Positions 9,914-19,519 of a stretch of 47,023 bases of DNA are shown here, in pieces. This DNA comes from Jaenimonas drosophilae. Its lineage: Eukaryota > Euglenozoa > Kinetoplastea > Trypanosomatida > Trypanosomatidae. The stretch's first letter is position 1. Every line of letters starts with the position of its first letter. The stretch is taken from NCBI GenBank assembly GCA_030849065.1, contig JASAON010001524.1, forward strand, positions 1-47,023, in the 5' to 3' direction. A model generated the notes under the pieces. That model was not told the origin of the DNA and made no database searches. It saw only the letters and a program-made list of their open reading frames with translations. Made by a program: the position numbers and the translations under genes.

Positions 9914-11440
9914 GATAATGCGAGGAACGAACCAGCGAATACCAAGAAGAGCAACAGCCTCCCACCACGGATCCCACAACAGGAGCAATCGAGCTTGATC
10001 GATACTGATTAGTGGCGCCAGGGCAGCACTTTGTGTGTGAGCTTCAAGAAGGAAGATCTCGTGTGATCTGTATGTCTATGAAAGACTAGAAGCACAGCAA
10101 ACAACTATCCTATTTTGTGCAGATGAATAACGATGAAGATGGGCATTGAGTGTGTTGCTGGGCAAGAAGTTGAGCTACAGGATGGAGCTAGCCAGTAGTG
10201 CTCAGGCCACAGAGAGGCAGGGAATGACAGCTTCGGGCAGCATGTAGCACTCTGTTGTGTCGTCCACCACCAGGTGCAAATGAGCACGCGATGATTCAGG
10301 CATATACGAAGATGAAAAAAAAAAAAAAACGAACCCAAGTAGTGGCCTACGGTATTCATGCGGTTGTTGGGGAAGCACACCCCAACGAACAACAACAGCC
10401 TCCGGCACTCTGGCTCATCCAACGCCCAAACACAACTGCGCCATGGTGCATCGACATAGAAATGTGAGCCACACACCCTTCGATATTAGCTGCACTGCGA
10501 AAAGAGAAAATAAAGAATTGCCAGCGGACACGGTCTTGGTGGAGATGCCTTCCTCTGCCGTCCTCCTCACAGACAAGTACCACTGACTGATTCACTTACT
10601 TTTCGCAGCACAAACATCGTCACAGGCAGCACCAATCATCCCCCCATCCTTTGTGTGGAGTCCTCCCCCTTAGAGCTTGTTTCCACGAGCATTGAAGGTG
10701 GAGTGGATGACAAAACAGAAACAAGAAGAGGAGCTCAGCAGCGAAGGAGCGCATGCAGTGGGCTCCACCTCTTCACACACCACGGCCCATCACAGTATGA
10801 TACCGGCACGCCCATTCCTAGCAGCACCTCTGTCCAGCTTCCTCACAACACAGTGCACGACCTCATCGCAATCACAACTTTTCATCTCATTTGAAAAAAA
10901 AACAGGAAGGAGAGCTATTCGTTACAAAGGTTGCTTCGTTTTAATCATAAAAAGAGTATCTCTGCCCATCTGCAGTGGATGGAGGAAGGGCTCCGCTGAG
11001 CGTCACCCACACTGACTCCTCACATCCTGTTGCCGCAGGTGTTCTCCTTTGGAAAACAAAAGATGGTCTTCTACATTTTTCCAGTCATCGTGTTTGTAGC
11101 TTCCCTCCTGGTTTTTTTTCGTGTTTCAGATCCAGCTCCCAATAAAAAAAAAAAAGACCACTATGAACTTAAAAAGCTAGAACGGGACGATAGATGAAAA
11201 GAGAAGGGGCGACTGCCCGCCAATGCCCGCGCAGCACACGTCTCGCCCATCTTCTCTAGCACTCACTAAAACAACAGCAAAGAAAAAAAGAACGTCGCAG
11301 ACGCGCGATAAAACAAACATGTTGGTTCTCCCACATCCCTCATGATGCTGAATATGACGGCACACATCCACACACATGGACGTCCATGCTGGGTGTGTGG
11401 GTGTGTCTCGTCCATTGAGGAGGATGCAGAGCCCCATTCG
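9914..11440. other. Long intergenic region within the PEX11/GIM5 array
   Basis: 1527 bp with no supported gene. Plus-strand A runs near 10316-10330, 10895-10905 and 11143-11155 give minus-strand T tracts. Nothing else stands out. Confidence 0.6.
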
Positions 11441-12133
11441 TTAGATGGTCGTTCCCATGACTGAAGGGCTACTTGAAAGGGTCCAGTGGAGGTAGAGTGA
11501 AGAGGCACCCGACACAGCCAGGAAGGCGCCCTGCAAGCCCTCACTGGGTGCATAGTACTTCTTGGCATAGCCCACGGTGTTGAGGCTCACCAGCACGTCG
11601 GCAAAATCCCGAATCGTGGAGATGCCCGTGCGCTTAATCATCCGGATAGCAGCGGGGGGGTCGTACTCATAGCGGCCAACAGCTTCCACGAGCTCCATCG
11701 AGTGAAAAATGACGCCAAGGACGTATCCCCAGAACTGAGCCACACGGGACTGGCGAATCAACACGCGGTGGTCGCCAGTGAGCATGCCGTAGCGCGAGAG
11801 GAGGGCCACATTATCTCCAATAATGAAGAAAATCTCCGCGGTGTAGCGGAAGAACTCCACGAGCTTCTTCTTGTCGGTCCATCGGAAGCCTTGGGCCTCG
11901 AAGAGGTCGCTGAGGTCCCGCACCTTTGGCAGGCACTCCACAAACTTACCCATGCGCAGAAACGAGCGAAAGTCATCGATGGAGTCAATGAAGCGGGTGT
12001 AGATGGCAGCTCGGGCAGGGTTTGCAGCAAACACCTTCAGTATCTTCACCAATCCTACCATCAGCTTGAAGAACTTGTCGCGGCCATCGGTGCGCTGAAT
12101 CACCCTGGACAGCTTCTCTGGAACGCCAGGCAT
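11441..12133 (-). CDS. GIM5-like glycosomal membrane protein (PEX11 family, copy 3)
   Basis: Third PEX11-family member. 230 residues from the ATG at 12133 (MPGVPEKLSRVIQ); the open frame continues upstream, but that part is low-complexity leader. Shared blocks: TDGRDKFFKLMVGLVKIL near 15-32, FRSFLRMGKFVECLPKVRD near 55-73, FFRYTAEIFFIIGDN near 96-110, RVAQFWGYVLGVIF near 133-146. Unlike the other two it has an extra serine-rich C-terminal tail after the last hydrophobic segment (SSSPSVMGTTI), and glycine in the GD of the MGKF block is replaced by glutamate-cysteine. A glycosomal membrane location is inferred. It could be the GIM5A or GIM5B equivalent or a lineage-specific paralogue. Confidence 0.85.
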   Translation of the reverse strand: MPGVPEKLSRVIQRTDGRDKFFKLMVGLVKILKVFAANPARAAIYTRFIDSIDDFRSFLRMGKFVECLPKVRDLSDLFEAQGFRWTDKKKLVEFFRYTAEIFFIIGDNVALLSRYGMLTGDHRVLIRQSRVAQFWGYVLGVIFHSMELVEAVGRYEYDPPAAIRMIKRTGISTIRDFADVLVSLNTVGYAKKYYAPSEGLQGAFLAVSGASSLYLHWTLSSSPSVMGTTI

Positions 12134-13163
12134 GTGAAAGTTGGTTGTGTGGTTGTGTCTGTGAGTGACAAGAAGAGTGAGAACAAACTGTGTGTCTGTG
12201 TGTTGATGATTTTTTTCTTCAGTCAGTGTAAGGCTCCTACACCAGCGCAGAATGAGATTAGGGAAGAAGAAAAGGAGATCATCGGCATGTGATGAGAGGG
12301 AGTCCATTCCTCCCTCTGAATTTACTTTGGGGTGGTGGCGGTGGTGCGTTGTGCTGCGCCAAGTGCAGTAGGTTTTGTGTAGTGACGGTTCTTCTTCCGT
12401 CTGGGGGCTATCTTTTGAGATCCCATCCCTCAATCCCCGTGTTGTGGATGCAGCAGTGTGTGAATGGGAAGCGGGGGTAGTGTTAGCGAGGAAACAACGA
12501 ACGCAGCAGTGGCAGCTCCACGGTTCCAATGGAGCTATAAGCCGCGTCAACGGGGCCAGCCACAAATGGGGGCGGGGGGCATCCAACATCGTCGAAAAGG
12601 ACTGAAAACAGGGGAAAAAAAAGAACCAAGGGTGGCAATAACCCGCGCGCATCTCGTCGAGGGCCTCACTCACTCACTCTCCCCTCAACCTCAGAGTTCG
12701 TTCCCCCACTCACGCCTCCACACAGCACCACACTACTGCATAGGGGGGAGAGGAAAGAGAAGAACACAAAGGATGGGAAAGTGAAGAGGAACACATGCGT
12801 AAGTCGGCGTCGTTATGGGACGAATTTGGAGCGCAAGGAAGAAAAATACACCACCGCTGTGTGTTGCTGGAGATGAGGAGGATAGAGTGAGCGAAGTGGT
12901 GTGTGTGCGTGAGTGTGTGTGGGTGTGTGTGGGTGGGTGGGCGTGGTGCGCCAGACCACAAATGCGGGAGGGGGGAGTCAAGAAGGAATGAAACAGAAGA
13001 ATCGTATTGCGGTCGATGGAGGAATGGCACACGCGAAGGCATCATCAACATTCGGAATCAATATGGGGGTGTTGGTGCATTCAACAAGAAGAATACGCAG
13101 CAGCCGATGATGTATAGATGCATGACCCCCCCCCTCTCCTCTTTTACAAGAAAACCTGTTGCA
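12134..13163. other. Intergenic region with GT-rich microsatellite
   Basis: 1030 bp with no credible gene. A GTGTGT/GGGTGT-rich block lies near 12896-12945, probably in the 3' UTR of the HD-family gene. Confidence 0.6.
12896..12945 (+). repeat. GTGTGT/GGGTGT imperfect repeat
   Basis: GT repeat grading into GGGTGTGT units, in the 3' flank of the HD-family gene. A similar block is at about 14200-14250. Confidence 0.75.
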
Positions 13164-14135
13164 CTATAGCTTTGCCTGTGGCTTGTGCCCTAGTTGTCGC
13201 TTCTTATCCTCTAGCTCAATCATCTCTTCACGAACATTACAACGGGCTTGCTTCTCATAGCGGTCAAAAAAGTAGCGTGTGCGGAACCATTGCTCCTCCT
13301 TGAGGAAGCCCGACAGGAACTTCAGCCGACCCTCGCAAAAGGCCACATCGGATAGCGCGCTGTACTCCCGGCGAATGGCAACGGCGTATTGACGCTTGTA
13401 CTTCGTTGGGGGGAGGCCAAGGACGGCGAGGTCGAGGTCGAGGAAGAGGTGTTTGATGTCATCCTCCTCACCACGATGCTTCGTCGCGGCCTTGGCCATT
13501 GGAAAGACGGTCGGCGGTTTCGTTTCCATGTGCGTTTTGGTGGCCATGATGAGCTCACACACCTTCTCCTCCACGAACTTGGCCATGGCTGGGTCAGCCC
13601 AGAGCCACTCCCGCCGCTTCGACTTGATCGCATAGGCGCTCGCCTCCTCGGGGTTGGCCCCTGCATCGGGAGGGCAATTAAATTTGCGTGCGGACTGCAG
13701 AAACTTTCGAAAGAGATGCACGCTTCGGGTTTCGTTGTTGACGTTGCCGGGGACGTAGACGGCGTCGTGGAAGAGAATGGCGAGGTCGAGGATGAGGTCG
13801 GAGACCCAGGCGGGGTATTCCCCATCGCTGTCATCGCGGTTGGCTGGGGCGAAGGAGCAAACCCCGCGGTAGTCCTTCAAGTCTCGCAACATCAACTCAA
13901 GGTGGTGCATCGTGTGGTAGTAGCGATGGGGCTCGGTGTAGCGGCGGAAGATGAAGCGATGATATGCCTTGGTGGCGGGCGCGATGACAACCGTCGAGGC
14001 AGTGTGGGGAGCCTGCAACACAGAGGAGGTGGAGCTGGTGAGGTGCCGCGAAACGCCCTTGCGACGGAAGGCGCAGGAGGGGAATAAGTGCTGCGCACAT
14101 CGCTGCCACGCCAGGAAAGTCTCCTCATACTCCAT
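13164..14135 (-). CDS. Predicted metal-dependent HD-superfamily phosphohydrolase (COG4339-like)
   Basis: 323 residues from the ATG at 14135. The pattern fits the COG4339 HD-domain family of predicted metal-dependent phosphohydrolases: RYYHTMHHLELM near 71-82, the HD pair H123-D124 in DLAILFHDAVY, NNETRS near 133-138, H202 in ATKTHM, then LFLDLDLAVLG near 230-240 and YAVAIRREYS near 250-259. These supply the expected H...HD...H...D metal ligands. Substrate is unknown for the family. The N-terminal 55 residues are not conserved in pattern. No membrane segment is seen, so it is probably soluble. Most members I know of are bacterial. Domain certain by motif; physiological role unknown. Confidence 0.8.
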   Translation of the reverse strand: MEYEETFLAWQRCAQHLFPSCAFRRKGVSRHLTSSTSSVLQAPHTASTVVIAPATKAYHRFIFRRYTEPHRYYHTMHHLELMLRDLKDYRGVCSFAPANRDDSDGEYPAWVSDLILDLAILFHDAVYVPGNVNNETRSVHLFRKFLQSARKFNCPPDAGANPEEASAYAIKSKRREWLWADPAMAKFVEEKVCELIMATKTHMETKPPTVFPMAKAATKHRGEEDDIKHLFLDLDLAVLGLPPTKYKRQYAVAIRREYSALSDVAFCEGRLKFLSGFLKEEQWFRTRYFFDRYEKQARCNVREEMIELEDKKRQLGHKPQAKL

Positions 14136-14637
14136 CTCGTTCGCAAGAGGATGTCAGTGTGTATCGTATGGTAAGGGGAGGAGAGTAGGAAGGAACCAAC
14201 GTTGTGTGGGTGTGTGGGTGGGTGTGGGTGGGTGTGTGGGTGTCAGTGGGAGAGTACCGCAATTCAATCGTGGGTGGGTGGATCTCTTCACGAGCTGGCT
14301 CCCGCCAAGCAAGACTCTTGCAAGCAGAACGAGAGCGGCTGATCAGAACCGCACGTTGATGGTAGCTCCGCTGGGTATTCCAGTGGGGGGAGGCTAGACA
14401 AGGATGTGTGAAGAGAGAGAAGCAGGAAATGTGACATGTGTTGCACGCAGGCAATGGTACTCCCCAGCACATCAACTGTAGTTGAGCTGTAGTAGAGAAA
14501 GTGGTCGGTTCCCAGCATCTCTCCCACATAACAAAAGGATGCTGGACGAAGATTGGATGGAAGCAGAGCGAAACACAAGATGCGTGCCGAGCAACGCACA
14601 ACATCCTCATTCATTCAGAGTGCCGAGGTGCCATCTG
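14136..14637. other. Intergenic region, cyclin-like 3' side
   Basis: 502 bp. A GTGTGGGTGT-rich stretch lies near 14200-14250. No gene seen. Confidence 0.6.
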
Positions 14638-16950
14638 TCAATAATACAGATTGCTGTAGTAGTTGTAGTTGTTGAGGTACACCGGTGCTACAAAGTTCTT
14701 GCTGTAGTACTCCGATGAAGTAACGTTGATTTGCTGCAGCAGGCGCTCAATATGAGTGTTGATGACGGTGCTACCCACATCTGGAAGCAGTGTAAAGTGC
14801 AAGCCTACATAGACCTTGAATTCGTTCTGCTCCACTTTTGACCAGTCCACGGAGTCTTCGTCGTCCTCCTCGCCTTCCTCTCGCCCACCACCCAGCATGC
14901 CTCCAACGAAGTGAAAGCGCCGCCATCGGGCACGAAAGTAGGCAAGCTTCTTGAGAACGTCGCCCGTCTCGAGAAACTTCACTGCTAACAGGATGCACGC
15001 AGCCAGAATAACCTTGCGGTTGTGCTTCCCCACCATGCCTTGCACGACCAACCGCTCAAAGTACCAGTACGCGTGCGCCACGGTGCTGAGCTCGAGCAGT
15101 GAGCCATCCTCCAAGGCGTAGACAAGCAACTCATTCTTGATCTTTCGCAGCTGAGTGAGCTTCAGCTCCCTAACCTCCAGCTCAGGGTGCTGGACGTAGA
15201 AGTTGTGGTTCAGGTCCTTCTTGAGGATCTTCTTGTCAACGAAGGAGATGACGGATGTACGGTATGAAGGCAATACGATGCACTTCCGTCGCCGCTCTCC
15301 GCCAGTGATGTTGCCAGAATCCAGAAAAAAGGCATTATCGAAGGCGGCATTGCGGCGGTGCTCTGTGTAGTTGAGCAACTTGCCATAGCTACGCATGCCT
15401 CGCTCACTGTGCATCCCTCGTCCTTTTCCTCCCGTCGTCGCCGATGAGCTACTACGACTGCTATGGCCACTACTTCTGCTGCTATTGCTGCTACTGCGCG
15501 AGTGGCTGCTGCTGGATTTGCCGTCGTCATCACCCCCGCTCGCGGTGCGATGATGGTGCTCCTTGTCCGAGCTTTCGGAACTGGTTGAGGAGCTCACATG
15601 GCAGTCTTCGTAGTTACCGCGGAGATAGGCCCCGTTGACAACAAAGTCCTGATATGTATTCTCATCCTCATCATCTGCCCCATCCATCATATCCATCTCC
15701 GTGCGGGTTCGACCTCCTCCACGACGGGAACGTTCCGCCCCCGCCCCCGTGGGCCGAGAGCCACCCTCATCCTCCCCACTCGCAGACTTACCTGAGCTGT
15801 GTGAGTGAGTAGAGGAAGAGGATGAGTTACTCCGGCTGCTCTCTCGGCTGAACGACTCCCCACGATAGGGCTTCACAACTTGGCCCTCCTTCCACAGAAG
15901 AGTACCGCGTGGGGCGTAGTTGATGAGTATCGTGCATAACGAAACCGGTGTGGCTGCAGCACGGACAAGGGTGGTTGACGGCCGCCGTCGGGATGTGGCG
16001 GTGCGCTTCACCACATTCCGAGGCACGCTGCTTGACTGACTGCGGGCAGAAGGACTTGTGCGGCGCATGGAGGAGGACCGGCTCTGTGTGGGTGAGGTGG
16101 GCGTGGCTGCGGCGCCGGGGGGAAGGGGGGAGAGTGCGTGGGGGCGCGCACCACTGAGTTCTGCCACGGCATCCACCGTGGTGGATGTTGGGGAGGCGGA
16201 ATCCATCCCCGCCGAGTACGCATCGGCCTTCTCTCTGCATCCATCACAAGTGAGCTCCTCCGTGGCGTTCTTCCAGTTGCGGGTAGCTTCCCTGCGGTGG
16301 TTGGCCCGCTCGGCAGAGACGCTGCGGCTACTGGAGCTGCTGCACGCCACGCTAGGTTGTGGGGCCAACACAAAGCGGAGGCGAGCGACCTGGCCATCCC
16401 CAGTGACGATGTTCTGTACCGTGAGAGAGGATGGCTTCGATGCCAGGTACTCCATCCCGTCAGTGGCCATGGTCATTGGGGGAGTCGTGGCGACGGACTC
16501 CCCGTCATGGCGGCCGCTGCTGGAGGAAGAAGAGGAACGATGATGGCGTGCCTTGGTGGCCACCACACTCTCTTCGGTCCGACCTCGCGTTGCCATCAGG
16601 TTCCCCACGGTGCTCAAAAACGTGATTTGACGCCGGCACCCGCGGCTCACCCCATCCGCCCCGTAGCCGCGGTTTCGCGTGAGCACCTGCCGGGTGGAGG
16701 TGGCCGGTGGGGGGCCTCGGGACTCCTCCTCCTCCTCGGCAGCCTCGTAGTCATCCTGCGCGGCTGATTCCGGGACTTCCTCGTCCGCCATCACCGCCCG
16801 GGGTGAGATGGACGAAAGAAAGGTGGTCGCACGCGATGCCTGGATGGAAGATGGCCGGTGGACCGCCGTCCGCCGGCGCTGCGGAGCAACGTCAGCCTCC
16901 AGTGGCTTCATCTCATCCTCTTCCATGGTTGATACCTCAGTTTGATGCAT
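14638..16950 (-). CDS. CABLES-like cyclin-fold protein with long disordered N-terminus
   Basis: 770 residues from the ATG at 16950. The first ~520 residues are serine-rich, low complexity and probably disordered, with many SP/TP and RS pairs. The C-terminal ~230 residues form one module. CIVLPSYRTSVISFV near 557-571 is followed by a KKILKKDLN helix, then KLTQLRKIKNELL, then a cyclin-box-like helix set containing AYWYFERLVVQG and HNRKVILAACILLAVKF, and finally FKVYVGLHFTLLP. This series matches the C-terminal region of animal CABLES1/2 (Cdk5 and Abl substrate proteins), not mitotic or PHO80-type cyclins. An acidic insertion (GREEGEEDDED) interrupts the box. It ends in an unusual Tyr/Asn-rich tail (NNYNYYSNLYY). 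A CDK-binding or adaptor role is inferred. Confidence 0.75.
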   Translation of the reverse strand: MHQTEVSTMEEDEMKPLEADVAPQRRRTAVHRPSSIQASRATTFLSSISPRAVMADEEVPESAAQDDYEAAEEEEESRGPPPATSTRQVLTRNRGYGADGVSRGCRRQITFLSTVGNLMATRGRTEESVVATKARHHRSSSSSSSGRHDGESVATTPPMTMATDGMEYLASKPSSLTVQNIVTGDGQVARLRFVLAPQPSVACSSSSSRSVSAERANHRREATRNWKNATEELTCDGCREKADAYSAGMDSASPTSTTVDAVAELSGARPHALSPLPPGAAATPTSPTQSRSSSMRRTSPSARSQSSSVPRNVVKRTATSRRRPSTTLVRAAATPVSLCTILINYAPRGTLLWKEGQVVKPYRGESFSRESSRSNSSSSSTHSHSSGKSASGEDEGGSRPTGAGAERSRRGGGRTRTEMDMMDGADDEDENTYQDFVVNGAYLRGNYEDCHVSSSTSSESSDKEHHHRTASGGDDDGKSSSSHSRSSSNSSRSSGHSSRSSSSATTGGKGRGMHSERGMRSYGKLLNYTEHRRNAAFDNAFFLDSGNITGGERRRKCIVLPSYRTSVISFVDKKILKKDLNHNFYVQHPELEVRELKLTQLRKIKNELLVYALEDGSLLELSTVAHAYWYFERLVVQGMVGKHNRKVILAACILLAVKFLETGDVLKKLAYFRARWRRFHFVGGMLGGGREEGEEDDEDSVDWSKVEQNEFKVYVGLHFTLLPDVGSTVINTHIERLLQQINVTSSEYYSKNFVAPVYLNNYNYYSNLYY

Positions 16951-17278
16951 CACTTAGATGCACCACATATAGTAAAGCAAAGCAAATTAGCGAGCCGCGA
17001 CACGTACTATCGTGGTCGAGCTTCAGCCGTGAATCTCCCTGGCACACACACACACAGCCTGCCATCTACGTGCAATGGTCCAAAGACACAACAACAATAA
17101 GGATGAGAAGGATGACACGTTACAACACTACGGAATTCCACCAGCAGAGCATTTTCATTGTTTTGCCGACACAAAAGAAAGGAAGAAAAGGCGGAAGTTG
17201 TGTCGTTAGACATCATGGAAAAGCCATGATGAGCGTCGTTGAAGAGAGCAGTCCACGCACTACTTGCCACACCACACA
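16951..17278. other. Intergenic region between cyclin-like gene and mutase fusion
   Basis: 328 bp with a short CA repeat near 17045-17055 and a purine-rich plus-strand stretch near 17172-17190. No gene seen. Confidence 0.6.
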
Positions 17279-19519
17279 TCAATTGCGTAAAGGATGTTGT
17301 TGGCTGTAGTGGGCAAAGGCATGAGCTCGCTTTAGCAGGGGAATCAGCTCCTCTCCGCGGAATCGCCCCAAGCCACCACCTTGCGCCAGAATCTCACTAT
17401 AGAACTGCACTCCATCCGCATAGGGTGGCACCGTCTGCCCAGGCATGGGCTTCGTGGCCACAGAAACAGGCACCGGCTCGCAGCAATGATCGGAGATGGC
17501 GAGTGGGGTGCTATGATCAGCAATCACGGCCATCGTCGATCCTGGCGGCAGTGAGTTCCAGAGCCGCTGCATCGCTTTACCGCACCGACGAAGCATTTCT
17601 GCCTTCATGGCCAAATTAGCGTCGTGGCCCGCATCATCCACTCCCTTCACATGCAGGATGGCGATGTTGAAGGGGGATATCTCCGCATGGGTGGCGCTGG
17701 TTGGGTGCGTGGCGGGGCACTGCAGACGAAGCGCATGCAGGACAGCATCCACCTTCACCTCCAAGTTGGAGAAGTAGTCCCCAGTAGCCCCATCCATCCC
17801 TTGAGGTCCATCCACTGTCGGGTAGCAGGCCAGGCAACTCGTCCCACTCAAGCCGCAACACATGCCCAGACCCTTGATGATGCATGTTGGGGCCGCAATG
17901 AATCCCTTCAGTCCATGACGAACCTCAAAGGGCGGAACCCATCCCTTCTTCGCTGCCCCGCGAAAGAGAATGAGATTTGCGACAAGCTTCCGCGTCACAT
18001 CTCCACGCTCGGCGGCCTCACAATTGGCACGTCGCCGCGCTGCGTTGATGGGGTGGGCCTTCAGCATGGCCGTGAGCTTGGCCGAGGCCGCCTCAACAAG
18101 ACGGCAGGTATACACCGCGGCCTCGTACTCCGCATGGTCCGGCGGAACTGTGGGCTCACAACGGAGCAGGTACCGCCCATCCTTGAGCGGATCGGTGCCA
18201 GTGATGGCATCAGAGAGACGGCCAAGTTTCCCACCAGGGCCTTGTCGGGCCCCACTCAATGCCACCCCACAGCGGTGCTCCGTCGCGTACTGAATCTTGA
18301 TCATGTGCGGGTAGTCAAAGGGAACCCCATGGAGGTCCCTCTCCACCAACGTTCCATGAAGATCTTTGCACAGCAACGGACCCTCCACCGTGAAGTCGCG
18401 GTCGCAGCGTCGGTGGCTCACGAGCATCCGACCCGAGGCCGCCTCCACGGCAGGACTACCCACTGCCCCCTCATCCTCCTCTGGGTCGGCAAAAGTGGCG
18501 AAGTTACTCTTGAAGGCCACGTCCTCGTCACCCAAATCGAGGCCCGCACCAAGGGCTTCATAGGCACCACGGCCACGGTAGTACTGTGGCGGGGGGTAGC
18601 CAAAGAGGCTCAAGTGTGCCGTATCACTGCCGCAGCTCATCCCAGCCATGTAGGGGTCCATCATGCCACTCACCCCGGCCTGGGTGAGGCAGTTGAGGCC
18701 GGCCTCGGTCTCCACCCGCGGGAGGGGCGAACCCTTGAGGAGCACAGGCTGGAGGCATGGCGGCAGGCCGTGTGTGGGGGCACCATCCGCCCTAACGGGG
18801 GGAGGCGGGGCCCCAGACACCCACTCCAGCGGCGTGCGCCCCTTCAGCTCCGGGTAGGTGTTGTCACCAATGCCGTCAATAATGAAGATGATCATGGGCG
18901 GAGGAACGAGTGGAGCGGCATAGCGTGCATCTGCTTCAACCGCCGAGGGGCGCAGTGAGGGTGGCAACGCACACAGACGCTGGTGGAGAGCCGGGGCATC
19001 GGCTGACAAGTGGGCAGGCACCGCCCCACTGAAGCGCGATCCATAAGCCGAGAGGCACCACGCTGAAGAGAAGGGCTCTGATTCGGGCAGCAGACCGCAA
19101 CTAGATTCCTCCGTACACGCTTCAGGGTGTGGCCCGGTGCTACAGTACATGCACGCCACCACACCATCAGGGGACGTGGTTGAGGGTATCGGCATGATGA
19201 TCCGCGTGTCCTTTGCCTCGTACCCGCGCACCTCCGCCAAAATATCGAGCCACGCCTTCATCCGAGTGGATACCCTGAAAGCCTCTCCATAGATGTGAGC
19301 TCGGACAGGATCGTTGGCAGTGACGGATGAGGGTTGATTCGCCACGCATGGCAAGCAGTCCTGATGGCACGGAAGAAGATGGACGTAGCGTGGATATGCG
19401 CACAGGGTGCGGGCAGCACCCAAGAATTCGGCCTCCCTTGCGTCGCCAAGCCAGAAAGGATAATCAGTCTGGCCACGTTGAAGGGTCCCGTACACAAATA
19501 CGATGTGCTCCATCGGCAT
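17279..19519 (-). CDS. Fusion: gamma-glutamylcyclotransferase-like domain + archaeal-type phosphoglycerate mutase (ApgM)
   Basis: 746 residues from the ATG at 19519. Residues 1-130 match the GGCT/AIG2 fold: FVYGTLQRG near 8-16 forms the substrate loop, and a LDILAEVRGYEAK segment (about 91-103) carries the likely catalytic acidic residue. Residues ~207-740 match cofactor-independent phosphoglycerate mutase of the archaeal (ApgM, COG3635) type: FIIDGIGD near 212-219 binds metal; GSDTAHLSLFGYPP near 297-310 carries the phosphoacceptor serine S298; VKGVDDAGHD near 624-633 and IADHSTPLAISDH near 666-678 give the remaining metal ligands. All key mutase residues look intact. A linker of about 75 residues joins the domains. 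Trypanosomatid glycolysis is known to use a different, bacterial/plant-type iPGAM, so this may act on another phosphate ester. No peroxisomal signal is obvious. Function of the pairing is unknown. Confidence 0.85.
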   Translation of the reverse strand: MPMEHIVFVYGTLQRGQTDYPFWLGDAREAEFLGAARTLCAYPRYVHLLPCHQDCLPCVANQPSSVTANDPVRAHIYGEAFRVSTRMKAWLDILAEVRGYEAKDTRIIMPIPSTTSPDGVVACMYCSTGPHPEACTEESSCGLLPESEPFSSAWCLSAYGSRFSGAVPAHLSADAPALHQRLCALPPSLRPSAVEADARYAAPLVPPPMIIFIIDGIGDNTYPELKGRTPLEWVSGAPPPPVRADGAPTHGLPPCLQPVLLKGSPLPRVETEAGLNCLTQAGVSGMMDPYMAGMSCGSDTAHLSLFGYPPPQYYRGRGAYEALGAGLDLGDEDVAFKSNFATFADPEEDEGAVGSPAVEAASGRMLVSHRRCDRDFTVEGPLLCKDLHGTLVERDLHGVPFDYPHMIKIQYATEHRCGVALSGARQGPGGKLGRLSDAITGTDPLKDGRYLLRCEPTVPPDHAEYEAAVYTCRLVEAASAKLTAMLKAHPINAARRRANCEAAERGDVTRKLVANLILFRGAAKKGWVPPFEVRHGLKGFIAAPTCIIKGLGMCCGLSGTSCLACYPTVDGPQGMDGATGDYFSNLEVKVDAVLHALRLQCPATHPTSATHAEISPFNIAILHVKGVDDAGHDANLAMKAEMLRRCGKAMQRLWNSLPPGSTMAVIADHSTPLAISDHCCEPVPVSVATKPMPGQTVPPYADGVQFYSEILAQGGGLGRFRGEELIPLLKRAHAFAHYSQQHPLRN

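Noticed and set aside
17624..18958. 444-codon plus-strand frame
   Set aside because: Antisense shadow of the GGCT-ApgM gene.
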